This document shows positions 47,819 through 56,622 of a stretch of 64,000 bases of DNA, in pieces. The notes under the pieces were generated by a model, which saw only the letters and a list, made by a program, of their open reading frames with translations, made no database searches and was not told the origin of the DNA. Each line of letters begins with the position of its first letter. Within the stretch, counting starts at the first letter, position 1. The DNA comes from Nevskia sp. (GTDB taxonomy: Bacteria; Pseudomonadota; Gammaproteobacteria; Nevskiales; Nevskiaceae), in NCBI RefSeq assembly GCF_021732705.1, contig NZ_JAKFUM010000017.1, positions 46,976-110,975 on the forward strand, given 5' to 3'. Position numbers and translations under genes: made by a program.

Positions 47819-48645
47819 ACCGCAGCGATTCCCCGGCGTCTGTCCGCGCCACCCTGAACTACAGCGCCGACAACGGTCGCCGGCTCGACACGTATTTCTA
47901 CGAGCCGGACGCCGACACCGTCCGCAATCCGCCCGGCACCGACCCGCGCGAGGTCACGATCGTCAACGGCTGGCCGCGCGCCGCGCAGTGCTCCGTCGAC
48001 CGCGAAGGCTTCGAGATCGCCGAGTTCGACGGCCGGTTTCAGGATTTCGACGATGACGCGGCGATCCGCGCGCGCTTCCACGCGCAGGTGGTCGCCCACG
48101 TGAAGCGCCATACCGGTGCCAGGCGCGTGGTGGTGTTCGATCACACGATCCGCCGCCGCATGCCGGCCGACGACCTGAGCCTGCAGACCACCGTGCAGCG
48201 CCCGGCCGTGCTGCTGGTCCACAGCGACTACACGGTCAAGAGCGGCCCGCAGCGCGTGCGCGATTTGCTGCCGGATGAAGCCGAAGCGCTGCTCGCGCGG
48301 CGCGTGGCCTTCTACAACGTCTGGAAGCCGCTGGCGCGACGGGTTGAGGAACTGCCGCTGGCGGTCTGCGATGCCAGTTCGCAAAGCCCGGACGACCTGC
48401 TGCTGATGGACCTCAAGTACCGCGAACGCACCGGCGAGATCTACGTCATGCGGTCGGCACCCGGCCACCGCTGGGTCTACTTCCCGCAGATGGAAGCGAG
48501 CGAGGCGCTGCTGCTGAAGACCTACGATTCCGAAACCGATGGCCGCGCGCGCTTCATGTTCCACAGCGCCTTCGAAGATCCGACCACGCCGCCCGATGCG
48601 CTGAAGCGCGAAAGCATCGAGGTGCGGACGATGGCGTTCTTCTGA
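47815..48645 (+). CDS. CmcJ/NvfI-family oxidoreductase
   Basis: 276 residues; ATG 47815 overlaps the preceding cytochrome stop (ATGA). It resembles the CmcJ/NvfI/AsaB family: an early LDTYFYEPD, a long spacer, then LLVHSDYTVKSGPQRVRDLLPDEAEALLARRVAFYNVWKPL, late HRWVYFPQMEASEALLLKTYDS and AFEDPTTPPDALKRESIEVR. Fungal members are methyltransferase-like or iron-enzyme partners in antibiotic and toxin synthesis; bacterial members are uncharacterised. No signal peptide, so cytoplasmic, which is surprising for a gene coupled to two periplasmic cytochromes. Confidence 0.85.
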   Translation: MNRSDSPASVRATLNYSADNGRRLDTYFYEPDADTVRNPPGTDPREVTIVNGWPRAAQCSVDREGFEIAEFDGRFQDFDDDAAIRARFHAQVVAHVKRHTGARRVVVFDHTIRRRMPADDLSLQTTVQRPAVLLVHSDYTVKSGPQRVRDLLPDEAEALLARRVAFYNVWKPLARRVEELPLAVCDASSQSPDDLLLMDLKYRERTGEIYVMRSAPGHRWVYFPQMEASEALLLKTYDSETDGRARFMFHSAFEDPTTPPDALKRESIEVRTMAFF

Positions 48646-48666
48646 CCGCGGACGGCCTTCGCCGCA

Positions 48667-49449
48667 TCACTGCCCGAACAGGCTGCCGAAGCTGCGCAGG
48701 TTCGGCAGCACGCTCGGCTCCGCCGGCAGCGCGAAGCGGGCGGCGACGGGTGTGGCCGGGTCCAGCCGTTCGAGCAAAAAGCTGTTGCCGATGCGCAGGA
48801 TGCCGGTGCCGCGCTGGCGCAGTTCGGCGGCCAGCCGTTCGTTGGCCTCGGCATCGAGTTCCGGCAGCGCCTTCGCCGCGATGCGGCCGGTGGCGAGCAG
48901 CGCTTCGGTCAGCTCCTGCACGCGCGGGTCGCGGGTCAGCACGATCTCGTCGGTCCGGCGCTGTCCGGCGCGGTTCTCGGTGGTCAGCAGCCAGACGCGG
49001 CCGGCAAAGCCGGCGATGGTTTCGCTGCGGCCCGGGCCGTCGAGGCTGACGAAGCGACCATCGGTCACCAGCGAGCGCGGCGCCAGATTGCGCGCGATGC
49101 CGCCGAGCGAGGCCATCGCCTGCTCGTACTCGAACACCATCGTCTGTTCCTGCAGGTTGGCGACGGCGTAGGCGGTGCTGTCGCGGACCACGAGGTAGCC
49201 GTCGAGCGTGAACTCGGCCGTGGGATCGACCTGCAGGCGCACCCGCGTCGGGCGGTCGAACTCGATGCGCGAGCGCACCATCTGCGCCGTCGGGTCGCTC
49301 AGATCGTCGCCGGCAACGAAGGTGGCGCTGCCGCCGGCCTCGGCCAGACCGACGTTTCCGAGCAGCACGGCAGCGAGCAGCCAGCCGCGCGCGGCAGGTC
49401 GGGCAAGGCGGTGGACGAGGTGGTGGCGCGGGCGGGCGAGATCGGACAT
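48667..49449 (-). CDS. Unknown secreted protein (DUF2092-like)
   Basis: About 260 residues from ATG 49449 (ATG 49479 adds ten). N-terminal hydrophobic signal (ARGWLLAAVLLGNVGLAEA). The mature part starts with beta-rich sequence (MVRSRIEFDRPTRVRLQVDP, FTLDGYLVVRDSTAYAVANL, QTMVFEYEQ), then a helical second half (ALPELDAEANERLAAELRQRG) and ends LPNLRSFGSLFGQ. The first half recalls lipoprotein-carrier-like folds, but I do not recognise the family with certainty. Convergent with the CmcJ gene after 21 nt. Confidence 0.6.
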   Translation of the reverse strand: MSDLARPRHHLVHRLARPAARGWLLAAVLLGNVGLAEAGGSATFVAGDDLSDPTAQMVRSRIEFDRPTRVRLQVDPTAEFTLDGYLVVRDSTAYAVANLQEQTMVFEYEQAMASLGGIARNLAPRSLVTDGRFVSLDGPGRSETIAGFAGRVWLLTTENRAGQRRTDEIVLTRDPRVQELTEALLATGRIAAKALPELDAEANERLAAELRQRGTGILRIGNSFLLERLDPATPVAARFALPAEPSVLPNLRSFGSLFGQ

Positions 49450-49534
49450 CAGCGGACTCCGGCAGTAGCGATCGATCATCGAGCCTGCCTGCCGCTGCCG
49501 GTACGCCCGCTGAACGGCGCGTGCCGCGGCCCCG

Positions 49535-50260
49535 TCAGTCGAGCTTGCGCGCCTCGCCCTCGTCCTTCAGCGAGAACGGCGAGAACGAGATGTCGGTATC
49601 GAAGGTATCGACCCCTTCCGCGCGCTTCAGGCCGTTGACCACAAGGTACGTCAGCGGCGTGAACGCCACCTCGACGCCGATCTTGAACAGCACGTTGAAC
49701 ACCATCAGCGAGCCGAGGGTGGCGTTGTCGAGGATGCCGTAGAACGCCACCGGATAGAACAGCAGGCTGTCGATGCTCTGGCCGCAGACGGTCGAGCCGA
49801 TCGTGCGCGTCCACAGCATCCGGCCTTCGGTCCAGACCTTCATCTTGGCCATCACGAAGGAATTGACGAAGTCGCCGACCCAGAACGCCAGCATGCTGGC
49901 CACGACGATGCGCCAGGTGTTGCCGAACACCGTTTCCAGCGCCGGCTGCAGCACCTTGTTGTAGTCCGACGTCGGGCTGGCCGGCATCGACACGATGATC
50001 GCGCTCATCGTGGTCGCGAAGATCATCGCCGCGAAGCCGGCCCAGATCGCGCGCCGGGCGCGGGCGTAGCCGTACACCTCGGTCATCACGTCGCCGAAGA
50101 TGTAGCTGATCGGGAAGAACAGGTTGCCGGCGCCGAAGGTGACGACGCCGATGATCGGCAGGGTGACGATGCAGGCCTTGGCCGGGCCGATCAGGTTCGA
50201 GCACAGCAGCACGGCGACCGTGCCGGACATCAGGAAGTCGTAGTAACGGAAATTGCGCAA
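49535..50260 (-). CDS. yhhQ: Queuosine-precursor transporter YhhQ (VUT family)
   Basis: 241 residues, about six membrane helices. Family marks: SNLIGPAKACIVTLPIIGVVTFGAGNLFFPISYIFGDVMTEVYGYARAR, AFWVGDFVNSFVMAKMK, and GSTVCGQSIDSLLFYPVAFYG. YhhQ imports 7-cyano-7-deazaguanine and related bases for queuosine synthesis in tRNA. The start is probably TTG 50260, since no ATG precedes the first conserved residues; ATG 50230 would remove ten. A perfect 18-bp palindrome is 10 nt upstream. No preQ1 riboswitch pattern was recognised. Confidence 0.9.
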   Translation of the reverse strand: MRNFRYYDFLMSGTVAVLLCSNLIGPAKACIVTLPIIGVVTFGAGNLFFPISYIFGDVMTEVYGYARARRAIWAGFAAMIFATTMSAIIVSMPASPTSDYNKVLQPALETVFGNTWRIVVASMLAFWVGDFVNSFVMAKMKVWTEGRMLWTRTIGSTVCGQSIDSLLFYPVAFYGILDNATLGSLMVFNVLFKIGVEVAFTPLTYLVVNGLKRAEGVDTFDTDISFSPFSLKDEGEARKLD

Positions 50261-50270
50261 CGCAGGGCCC

Positions 50271-50288
50271 CGGCGGATCGATCCGCCG
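50271..50288. promoter_or_regulatory. Perfect 18-bp palindrome upstream of yhhQ
   Basis: CGGCGGATCGATCCGCCG, self-complementary throughout, 10 nt before the TTG start. In RNA it could fold only as a tight hairpin over the ribosome-binding region; as DNA it could be an operator. Confidence 0.45.
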
Positions 50289-50335
50289 AGATCATAGTCC
50301 AGCGCTGCCGCACGCCGGGGTGACCGGCGCGGGAA

Positions 50336-50914
50336 CTAGCGGGAGTGGACCGGTTCCAGCGGGATCGGGTACTGGAAGATGTCCATCGCGTCGAGCCGCG
50401 GATCGTCCGACGTGGTTTCGCGCGGCAGCGTGTCGATGATGTTCAGCCACGGCATCTGGCTTTCGATACCGTAGTGCGCTTCCGGCTTGGCCTGCACCGG
50501 GCGGTCGAGGCTGCCAACGGTCAGGAAGGTGAACAGCGAGCCGTGGTAGCTCACCGTCAGCGGCGTGCCGCAGGCGCTGCAGAAGCCGCGCTCGGCCATC
50601 GTCGACGACTTGAAGATGCTCGGCGCGCCCTTGACCCATTCGAGCTTTTCGCGCGGCGCGCCGGCGGTCAGCGCGAACACGTTGCCGACCGCGCGCTGGC
50701 ACATCCGGCAATGGCAGTAATGCACCATTTCCAGCGGCGCATGCACGGCGTAGCGCACCGCGCCGCATTGGCAGCCGCCGGTGATCGGGCCCGGACGGAA
50801 ATTGCCGAACGGTCCCGGAAACAGGCCCTCAAACAAGCCATGGCTGGACGCAAGCGTTGGATCGAGCATGTTTCGGAATCCGAGTTCTGAGTTTTCGTAT
50901 TTCTCAGATGACAT
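50336..50914 (-). CDS. GFA (Mss4-like) domain protein
   Basis: About 192 residues from ATG 50914; ATG codons at 50941 and 50869 are alternatives and no strong ribosome site decides. The zinc-binding cysteines are all present: GGCQCGAVRY, HYCHCRMCQRAVG and GFCSACGTPLTVSY, typical of glutathione-dependent formaldehyde-activating-like proteins, which mostly have no proven substrate. C-terminal IIDTLPRETTSDDPRLDAM is a common tail. Soluble, cytoplasmic. Confidence 0.88.
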   Translation of the reverse strand: MSSEKYENSELGFRNMLDPTLASSHGLFEGLFPGPFGNFRPGPITGGCQCGAVRYAVHAPLEMVHYCHCRMCQRAVGNVFALTAGAPREKLEWVKGAPSIFKSSTMAERGFCSACGTPLTVSYHGSLFTFLTVGSLDRPVQAKPEAHYGIESQMPWLNIIDTLPRETTSDDPRLDAMDIFQYPIPLEPVHSR

Positions 50915-51059
50915 TACGATGAATGGCCCCGATAGATGCATTGATCTGAAATAAGTACGGGATGTTTCACACTGGCTGCTGGCCGATCGGCGGTCAGCGA
51001 TGTCCGGGGACCAGTAATTATTTAGTGAATATCAATTGATTCGGCGCAAGTAATGTTCG

Positions 51060-52682
51060 TTAATCCGTGTTCATTTCGGGTTCGTCGAACAGACCGAGGC
51101 CCATTTGCAATTCCGCTGCGGGCTCCGCGGGTTTGCCGCGCTGCCTGGCGGACTTCGGGCGCGTCGTCGCCGGCAGCCCGGCCTTGCGGCTGCCATGACG
51201 TTCCTGGATCGCGTCGGCGACCCGCGCGAACTCGTTGCCGGTGCGGATCGCCCAGACCCGGTCGCGGGCTTCGCGCGCCGCGGCCACCGGATCGACCACC
51301 GGCAGCGGATAGTCCGTGCCGAGCCGGCAGCCGGCCGCGGCCTGCGCGGCGTCGTCCATCTGCCACGGCGTATGCAGCAGCACCGTCGGCACGCGCGCCA
51401 GTTCCGGCAGCCAGCGGCGGATGAAGCGGCCTTCCGGGTCGTGGTCGAGCCCCTGCTTCACCGGGTTGTAGATGCGGATGGTGTTGATGCCGGTGACGCC
51501 GCTCTGCATCTGCATCTGCGGGTAGTGGATGCCCGGCTCGTAGTCGGTGAACAGCCGCGCCAGGTGCAGCGCCGGCTCGCGCCAGTGCAGCCACAGGTGA
51601 TAGCTGGACACCGCGCACAACATCGCCCGCATCCGGAAGTTGATCCAGCCGGTCGCGATCAGCGAGCGCATGCAGGCATCGACGAACGGCAGGCCGGTGC
51701 GGCCTTCCCGCCAGGCGTCGAAGCGGGCGCGGTCGAAGGCGTCCTCGCGCAGCCCGTCGTAGGCGCGATGGGTGTTCTGGAATTCGAGGCTCGGCTGGCT
51801 TTCGAGCTTCTGGATGAAATGGCAATGCCAGTGCAGGCGGCCGATGAACGCACCGAGCGCCCGTGGCCAGTTGCCGCGCTGCTCCGGCGGCACGGCCTGC
51901 AGCGCCTCGAGCTGCCGCGCCGCGGCCTGCGCCGCTTCGCGGATCGACAGCGTGCCCCAGGCCAGATGCGTCGACAGCCGCGAGCAGGATTCCACTGCCG
52001 TCAGCGGGCTCGACAGCTCGCGGTGGTAGTTGCCGCCGCGCTCGTTCAGGAAGCTGTGCAGCGTCCGCTCGGCGGCCCGTCGACCGCCCGGCTGCCGCGC
52101 CGGCGTGTCGCCACCGTGCAGCGGGCTGCGCTCGGCAAGCCACGGCAGATCCGGGCCGGGAATCGGGCCGGGATCAAGGTCCGGAATCGCCGGCAGTGCA
52201 TCCGGTGCCGGGATGATCGGCGCCGACATCCGCTGATCCCAGCGCCGAGCCCAGCCGTCGCGCGTGCGCATCCGCCGCTCGACGCCCTGCTGCGGAATCT
52301 CGGTCCAGTCGATGCCGTGTTCGCGCGCCCAGGCGCCAACCGCGAGATCGCGCGCGAAGCTCCAGCCGTTGCCGGTCTCCTGATGGCTCCACAGGTGGAA
52401 GCGGCCGCGCCGGCTGCGCAGGGCTTCGAACACGGCAAGCGCCTCGCCCCGGCGCACGATCAGCGGCTGCCCGAGTGCCGCCAGCGCCTCGCGCAGCTCG
52501 ATCAGCCCGTCGCGAATGAAGCCCCAGTGCCGGCCGGACGCATCCGGCTGCTGCCACAGGCTCGGCTCGACCAGATACAGCGGCAGCACCACGCCGCGCA
52601 GCGCCGCCTCGCGCAGCGGCGCGTGATCGTGAATGCGCAGATCGCGCTTGAACCACACCACTTGCAGGACGGCTTCCGACAT
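51060..52682 (-). CDS. phr: Deoxyribodipyrimidine photolyase / cryptochrome
   Basis: 540 residues from ATG 52682; ATG 52694 and GTG 52757 are in frame but precede the family start [20 protein letters not shown]-terminal antenna-binding Rossmann domain, then the FAD domain: [98 protein letters not shown] and [20 protein letters not shown]. Light-driven repair of pyrimidine dimers, or a light sensor. The extra C-terminal part ([20 protein letters not shown]) is basic. Confidence 0.9.
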   Translation of the reverse strand: MSEAVLQVVWFKRDLRIHDHAPLREAALRGVVLPLYLVEPSLWQQPDASGRHWGFIRDGLIELREALAALGQPLIVRRGEALAVFEALRSRRGRFHLWSHQETGNGWSFARDLAVGAWAREHGIDWTEIPQQGVERRMRTRDGWARRWDQRMSAPIIPAPDALPAIPDLDPGPIPGPDLPWLAERSPLHGGDTPARQPGGRRAAERTLHSFLNERGGNYHRELSSPLTAVESCSRLSTHLAWGTLSIREAAQAAARQLEALQAVPPEQRGNWPRALGAFIGRLHWHCHFIQKLESQPSLEFQNTHRAYDGLREDAFDRARFDAWREGRTGLPFVDACMRSLIATGWINFRMRAMLCAVSSYHLWLHWREPALHLARLFTDYEPGIHYPQMQMQSGVTGINTIRIYNPVKQGLDHDPEGRFIRRWLPELARVPTVLLHTPWQMDDAAQAAAGCRLGTDYPLPVVDPVAAAREARDRVWAIRTGNEFARVADAIQERHGSRKAGLPATTRPKSARQRGKPAEPAAELQMGLGLFDEPEMNTD

Positions 52683-52867
52683 GGCGCGAAGCATGAAGCA
52701 AGCCGTCGTCCGCGTGGCGGTTTCCGCCGGGTTGTGTGAACGGCGCCACAGAAACACCGTGGGACGGCATTGACCTGCCGGCCGCCGATGGCAGGCTCTG
52801 AAGGTGTCGATTGCGGCGCGTGCCGATCGGCGAGCCGGGCCGGAGCACGCGAGGAGGCCTGTCGACG

Positions 52868-54022
52868 ATGGCGCTTTCCAGCAACTCCAAGCGAGGGCTT
52901 GCGCTGACGGCGCTGCTGCCGGTGCTGCTGTCGGTGTATTCCGAATATCGCAAGGACGCCGAAGCGCAGGCGCAGCGGCTGTCGGCGCGAATCGAGCTGA
53001 CCCGCAAGCAGCGCGAGATCGAGCAGGAGCGCGACCTCGACAACGCCCGCCGAATGCTCGCCACGCTGACCGGCGACGTCGCCGATCCGAACGACGCGCA
53101 GCACGACGGCTCGTTCTGCAATCACCTGTTCGTCACGTCCGAGCTGGTGCGATTCACGCGCAGTTCGCGCGCCACGCGCCAAGTGCTGAACAGCGCGCTC
53201 GAATATCCGGACAAGACGCCGGAGGCCGGCGCGGTGCCACGGCCGCTGGCCTGCCAATGCGGCAGCGAACTGAGCCTGATGCGCACCAGCTGGGCACCGA
53301 GCCGGCGGACCACCGCCAGCCTGCCGGTGGTGGCGGAGATGACCGAAACCCTCGGTCGCGTGATCGAACTGTGCGAACCCGAACCGGCCATGGTCCCGGC
53401 AGCCGCATCCGGGGCCGCATCGACGCCGACCCGGCAGGGTGTCGCGCCGGTGCAGCCATCACCCGTGCCCGTGCTGGCCGCCGCTCCGGTGCCGCCGGCC
53501 GCCGGCCGCACGCCGGCACCCGTCGCCATCGTCCAGGCACGCCCTCAGCCGGCAGCGCCGGATACGCGCGCCGCGGCACCGGTGCCGGCACCGATCACCG
53601 CGAGCGCCGCGCCGACCCCGGCAGGCGCTGCCGACGGGGCGATCTGCACCGGTGCCTCGCCGGACAAACCGCTGCGGGGACCATTCAAGGACGCCCCGGT
53701 GACCGTCTACATCCAGATCGCCACCGAAGCGCAGCGGCCGATCGCGCAGCGCCTGCAGCAGGCGCTGGCATCCGCCGGCTACGAGATGCCCGGCATCCAG
53801 CGCGTCGGCGTGCCGCGTTCGCTGCGGTCGCCGGAGCTGCGCTTCTTCCGCGTCGAGGATGGTGCCGCCGTCGATGGCTTGGTCGACGACCTGCGCATCG
53901 TCTGCCCGAGCGAATTCGATGACGCGGCAGCGCCGAAGCTGCTGGCGAGCCTCCGCAACCAGGCGCTGCCCCGCACGTTCGAGATCTGGTTTCCGAAGCC
54001 GGCCGCCGGAGCGCGCCCATGA
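52868..54022 (+). CDS. Membrane-anchored coiled-coil protein with C-terminal VYIQ-type domain
   Basis: 384 residues from ATG 52868; not a recognised named family. Layout: membrane helix (about 8-22, [18 protein letters not shown]), charged coiled coil (about 25-65, [20 protein letters not shown]), a region with Cys128/Cys130, an Ala/Pro-rich spacer (about 172-258) and a C-terminal alpha/beta domain (about 277-376) starting [39 protein letters not shown], ending [11 protein letters not shown] recall similar C-terminal modules in other bacterial surface proteins, but this is unverified. Its stop overlaps the next start (ATGA). First gene of a three-gene operon. Confidence 0.7.
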   Translation: MALSSNSKRGLALTALLPVLLSVYSEYRKDAEAQAQRLSARIELTRKQREIEQERDLDNARRMLATLTGDVADPNDAQHDGSFCNHLFVTSELVRFTRSSRATRQVLNSALEYPDKTPEAGAVPRPLACQCGSELSLMRTSWAPSRRTTASLPVVAEMTETLGRVIELCEPEPAMVPAAASGAASTPTRQGVAPVQPSPVPVLAAAPVPPAAGRTPAPVAIVQARPQPAAPDTRAAAPVPAPITASAAPTPAGAADGAICTGASPDKPLRGPFKDAPVTVYIQIATEAQRPIAQRLQQALASAGYEMPGIQRVGVPRSLRSPELRFFRVEDGAAVDGLVDDLRIVCPSEFDDAAAPKLLASLRNQALPRTFEIWFPKPAAGARP

Positions 54023-55185
54023 TCCTGCAATTGATCGACGTGATGATCGGCCTGTCGCTGGTCTACCTGATCTTCAGCACCGTGGCCTCGGCGCTGGCCG
54101 ACCTGTTCGAGGCCACGCGCGGCATGCGCGGCCGGCTGCTGGAACGCGGCATCCGCACCCTGCTGGCCCGCGTCGTCACCGGCGACGGCAAGCTGGCACC
54201 GGTGCAGGATCCGGCCGCGCTGCTGCGGGCGCTGTACGACAGCCCGTCGATCTATTCCCTGTTCCGCGACGATTACGAGCCCGGCGGTCGCCGCCTGCCG
54301 TCCTACATCCCGGCCGAGCGCTTCGCCAGCGCCATCCTGATGCTGGCCGAGAACGGCGAGCTGAAGCAGGATTTCACCCGCATCCGCGACACCCTGCTCG
54401 CGTTCAGCGGTGTCGATGTCGCGGCCTTGCCGCCGGCGCAGTGGCTGGACGCCGCGCACGCCCAGATCGTCGCCTACTACAACGAGACGATGGATCGCGT
54501 CACCGGCTGGTACACGCGGCTGGTGCGCTGGCGGCTGTTCATCATCGGCCTGCTGCTGGCGCTGGTGTTCAACGTCGATTCGATCCGGCTGATCCGGCAA
54601 CTGTCGGAGGACGACACGCTGCGCCAGAACCTGGTCAGCCAGGCGCTGATCGATCACGGCGACGACGGTGCGCTGATGGCGTCGTCGGTGGTCGACACCG
54701 TCGATGACGATGCCGTGCAGCGGGCCCAGGACCAGATCAACCGGCAGCTGGCGCTGGTCGAATCGCTGGGTCTGCCGATCGGCTGGACCCGGGCGGAGTG
54801 GCAGCGGGTGTCGAACACCGCGCCGCCGGCGAACGCCGAGCCCGGCACGCCGCCGCGGCGCTGGAGCGTGGGCCGACTCCTCGCCAGCGGTGCCGCGTGG
54901 TCGAAGCTCGCCGGTCTGCTGCTGACCGCCTGCGCGCTGTCGTTCGGGGCGCCGTTCTGGTTCGACCTGGTCAACCAGCTGGTCAAGCTGCGGACCTCGA
55001 TCAAGCCGGACGAGCGCGCGCGCAAGGACGCCGCGACGGCCAGCAGCGGCGGCGACGGTGCCGGCGATGCAGCGCTGACGCCGGCCGTGGTCCGGATCGA
55101 AGTTGCGCCGACGCAGGCCCCGGTGCCGCCTGCGTCCGGCGGCGTCCCGCGAGGCACCGCCCAGCCCAGCGGAGAACCCTCATGA
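54019..55185 (+). CDS. Unknown three-helix membrane protein
   Basis: 388 residues, unknown family. Membrane segments at about 5-28 (LIDVMIGLSLVYLIFSTVAS), 172-190 (LFIIGLLLALVFNVDSI) and 296-320 (KLAGLLLTACALSFGAPFWF). The first soluble loop (about 30-170) is helical; the second (190-290) is acidic with DDDAVQRAQDQINRQLALVE. The motif GAPFWFDLVNQLVKLRTSIK closing helix 3 looks conserved in type. A Pro/Ala-rich C-terminal tail follows. Both ends overlap the neighbouring genes by ATGA, so translation of all three is coupled. Confidence 0.7.
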   Translation: MILQLIDVMIGLSLVYLIFSTVASALADLFEATRGMRGRLLERGIRTLLARVVTGDGKLAPVQDPAALLRALYDSPSIYSLFRDDYEPGGRRLPSYIPAERFASAILMLAENGELKQDFTRIRDTLLAFSGVDVAALPPAQWLDAAHAQIVAYYNETMDRVTGWYTRLVRWRLFIIGLLLALVFNVDSIRLIRQLSEDDTLRQNLVSQALIDHGDDGALMASSVVDTVDDDAVQRAQDQINRQLALVESLGLPIGWTRAEWQRVSNTAPPANAEPGTPPRRWSVGRLLASGAAWSKLAGLLLTACALSFGAPFWFDLVNQLVKLRTSIKPDERARKDAATASSGGDGAGDAALTPAVVRIEVAPTQAPVPPASGGVPRGTAQPSGEPS

Positions 55186-55982
55186 ATCCGTATCCCGGTC
55201 GCATCATCCGAAAAGGCGAAGCCGATGCCGAGTTGGTCAAGGCCATCCAGCAGCGCCTGCAGGCCAGCGCCTATCGCTGCGTGGTCAACGGCCTCTACGA
55301 CGACGACCTGGCCTCGGTCGTCAGCCTGTTCCAGGCCCAGAACGTCGATCTGCTCGGCAACCCGCTGCAGGTCGACGGCAAGGTCGGTCCGTTCACCTGG
55401 GATCGCCTGTTCGACAACGTGCCGAAGGTCGATGCCGGCGTGCCGTCGTCGGCACTGCTGCTGCAGGCGCTCGGCGTGGCGATCTCGCAGGTCGGCGTGC
55501 GCGAGCAGCCGGAAGGCTCGAACAGCGGGCCGATGGTCGACCGCTATCTGCAGAGTGTCGGCATCGCGCCGGGGCAGGGCGGGCCGGATCAGCGCTACTG
55601 GTGTGCCGCGTTCCTGTTCTGGTGCCATGAGCAGGCCGCCACCGCGCTCGGCCGCGGCTCGCCGCTGGTCAGGACCGCCGGCTGTCTCGATCACTGGAAC
55701 AAGGCCGGCAAGCTGCCGAATGTCGTGCGCATCACGAAGAAGCAGGCGCTGGCCGATCCCACCGTGGTCGTGCCGGGCCTGATCTTCATCCAGGACCACG
55801 GCAGGGGTGCCGGGCATACCGGCATCGTCGAGCGCTCGGAATCCGGGCGGCTGTTCACCGTCGAGGGCAACATCGCGCCGGCCGGCAGCCCGGGTCGCAA
55901 CGGCGTCGGCGTGTTCCGCAGCGAACGGCGCAAGCTGACCGACGACGAGCTGGTCGGCTTCATCGACTACTCGCGTGCTTGA
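55182..55982 (+). CDS. Peptidoglycan-binding/CHAP-domain hydrolase without signal peptide
   Basis: 266 residues from ATG 55182, overlapping the previous stop. An N-terminal peptidoglycan-binding-like repeat (ELVKAIQQRLQASAYRCVVN ... DGKVGPFTWDRLF, about 18-78) is followed by a CHAP-type NlpC/P60-superfamily hydrolase (about 95-262): nucleophile Cys141 in RYWCAAFLFWCHEQ, His212 in GAGHTGIVER, polar residue in FTVEGNIAP. The family cleaves peptide or amide bonds of peptidoglycan. There is no Sec signal, lipobox or membrane helix, so export must use another route, or the enzyme acts on lysis or on delivery by a secretion system. Coupled to two membrane proteins. Confidence 0.82.
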   Translation: MNPYPGRIIRKGEADAELVKAIQQRLQASAYRCVVNGLYDDDLASVVSLFQAQNVDLLGNPLQVDGKVGPFTWDRLFDNVPKVDAGVPSSALLLQALGVAISQVGVREQPEGSNSGPMVDRYLQSVGIAPGQGGPDQRYWCAAFLFWCHEQAATALGRGSPLVRTAGCLDHWNKAGKLPNVVRITKKQALADPTVVVPGLIFIQDHGRGAGHTGIVERSESGRLFTVEGNIAPAGSPGRNGVGVFRSERRKLTDDELVGFIDYSRA

Positions 55983-56139
55983 GCCGCACCATCGGCTGCG
56001 GGCCCGCGTGGCCTATGCGCGGCGGCGCACGCAGGCCGGGCAGCGCGCCGTCGCCGACGTCGGCATCTGTTACGGTGCGGGGGCAGGTCATGAGTCGTCA
56101 CGCGTTCATGGACCGTTGCGCCCTTCAAGGAGATCCACC

Positions 56140-56619
56140 ATGAAAAAAATGCTCGCCGTCGTCGTACTCGCTGCGCTGCCATTCGGCACTGCACTGGCCG
56201 ATCAGGACATCGGTTGCGGTATCGGCACCCAGATCATGAAAGGCCAGAACGGCCTGATTTTCCGCGTGCTCGGCGCCACCACCAACGCCTTTCTCGGCAA
56301 TCAGACCTTCGGCATCACCAGCGGCACGCTGGGCTGCGCGCAGGCCGGTCTCGTCAACAGCGACGTGCGCCGCACGATGTTCGCGGCGACCAACGTCGAT
56401 CAGCTGTCGGCCGAAATCGCCGCCGGCGAAGGCGAAACCGTGACCACGCTGGCCGCGCTGTACCACGTCGCGGCCGCCGATCTGCCGCGCTTCGTCGCGC
56501 TGGCACAGGCCCGTCATGCGCAGCTGTTCCCGAACGCCGACGTGACCACCGGCCAGGTGCTGGCGGCGCTGGAAACGGCGATGGCGGAAGACGCGCAGCT
56601 GGCCCGCTACGTCGGCTGA
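56140..56619 (+). CDS. DUF3015 domain-containing periplasmic protein
   Basis: 159 residues from ATG 56140 with a strong AAGGAG site 7 nt upstream. Signal peptide (MLAVVVLAALPFGTALA), then DQDIGCGIGTQIMKGQNGLI, a Cys-Gly motif that opens DUF3015 domains, TFGITSGTLGCAQAG, and helical MEEDAQ-type end. Family of unknown role, often encoded just before a DUF4105 protein, as here (3-nt gap). Confidence 0.88.
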   Translation: MKKMLAVVVLAALPFGTALADQDIGCGIGTQIMKGQNGLIFRVLGATTNAFLGNQTFGITSGTLGCAQAGLVNSDVRRTMFAATNVDQLSAEIAAGEGETVTTLAALYHVAAADLPRFVALAQARHAQLFPNADVTTGQVLAALETAMAEDAQLARYVG

Positions 56620-56622
56620 TCG

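Noticed and set aside
50261..50335. preQ1 riboswitch upstream of yhhQ
   Set aside because: The 75-bp gap shows only the palindrome; the H-type pseudoknot with its A-rich tail was not found.
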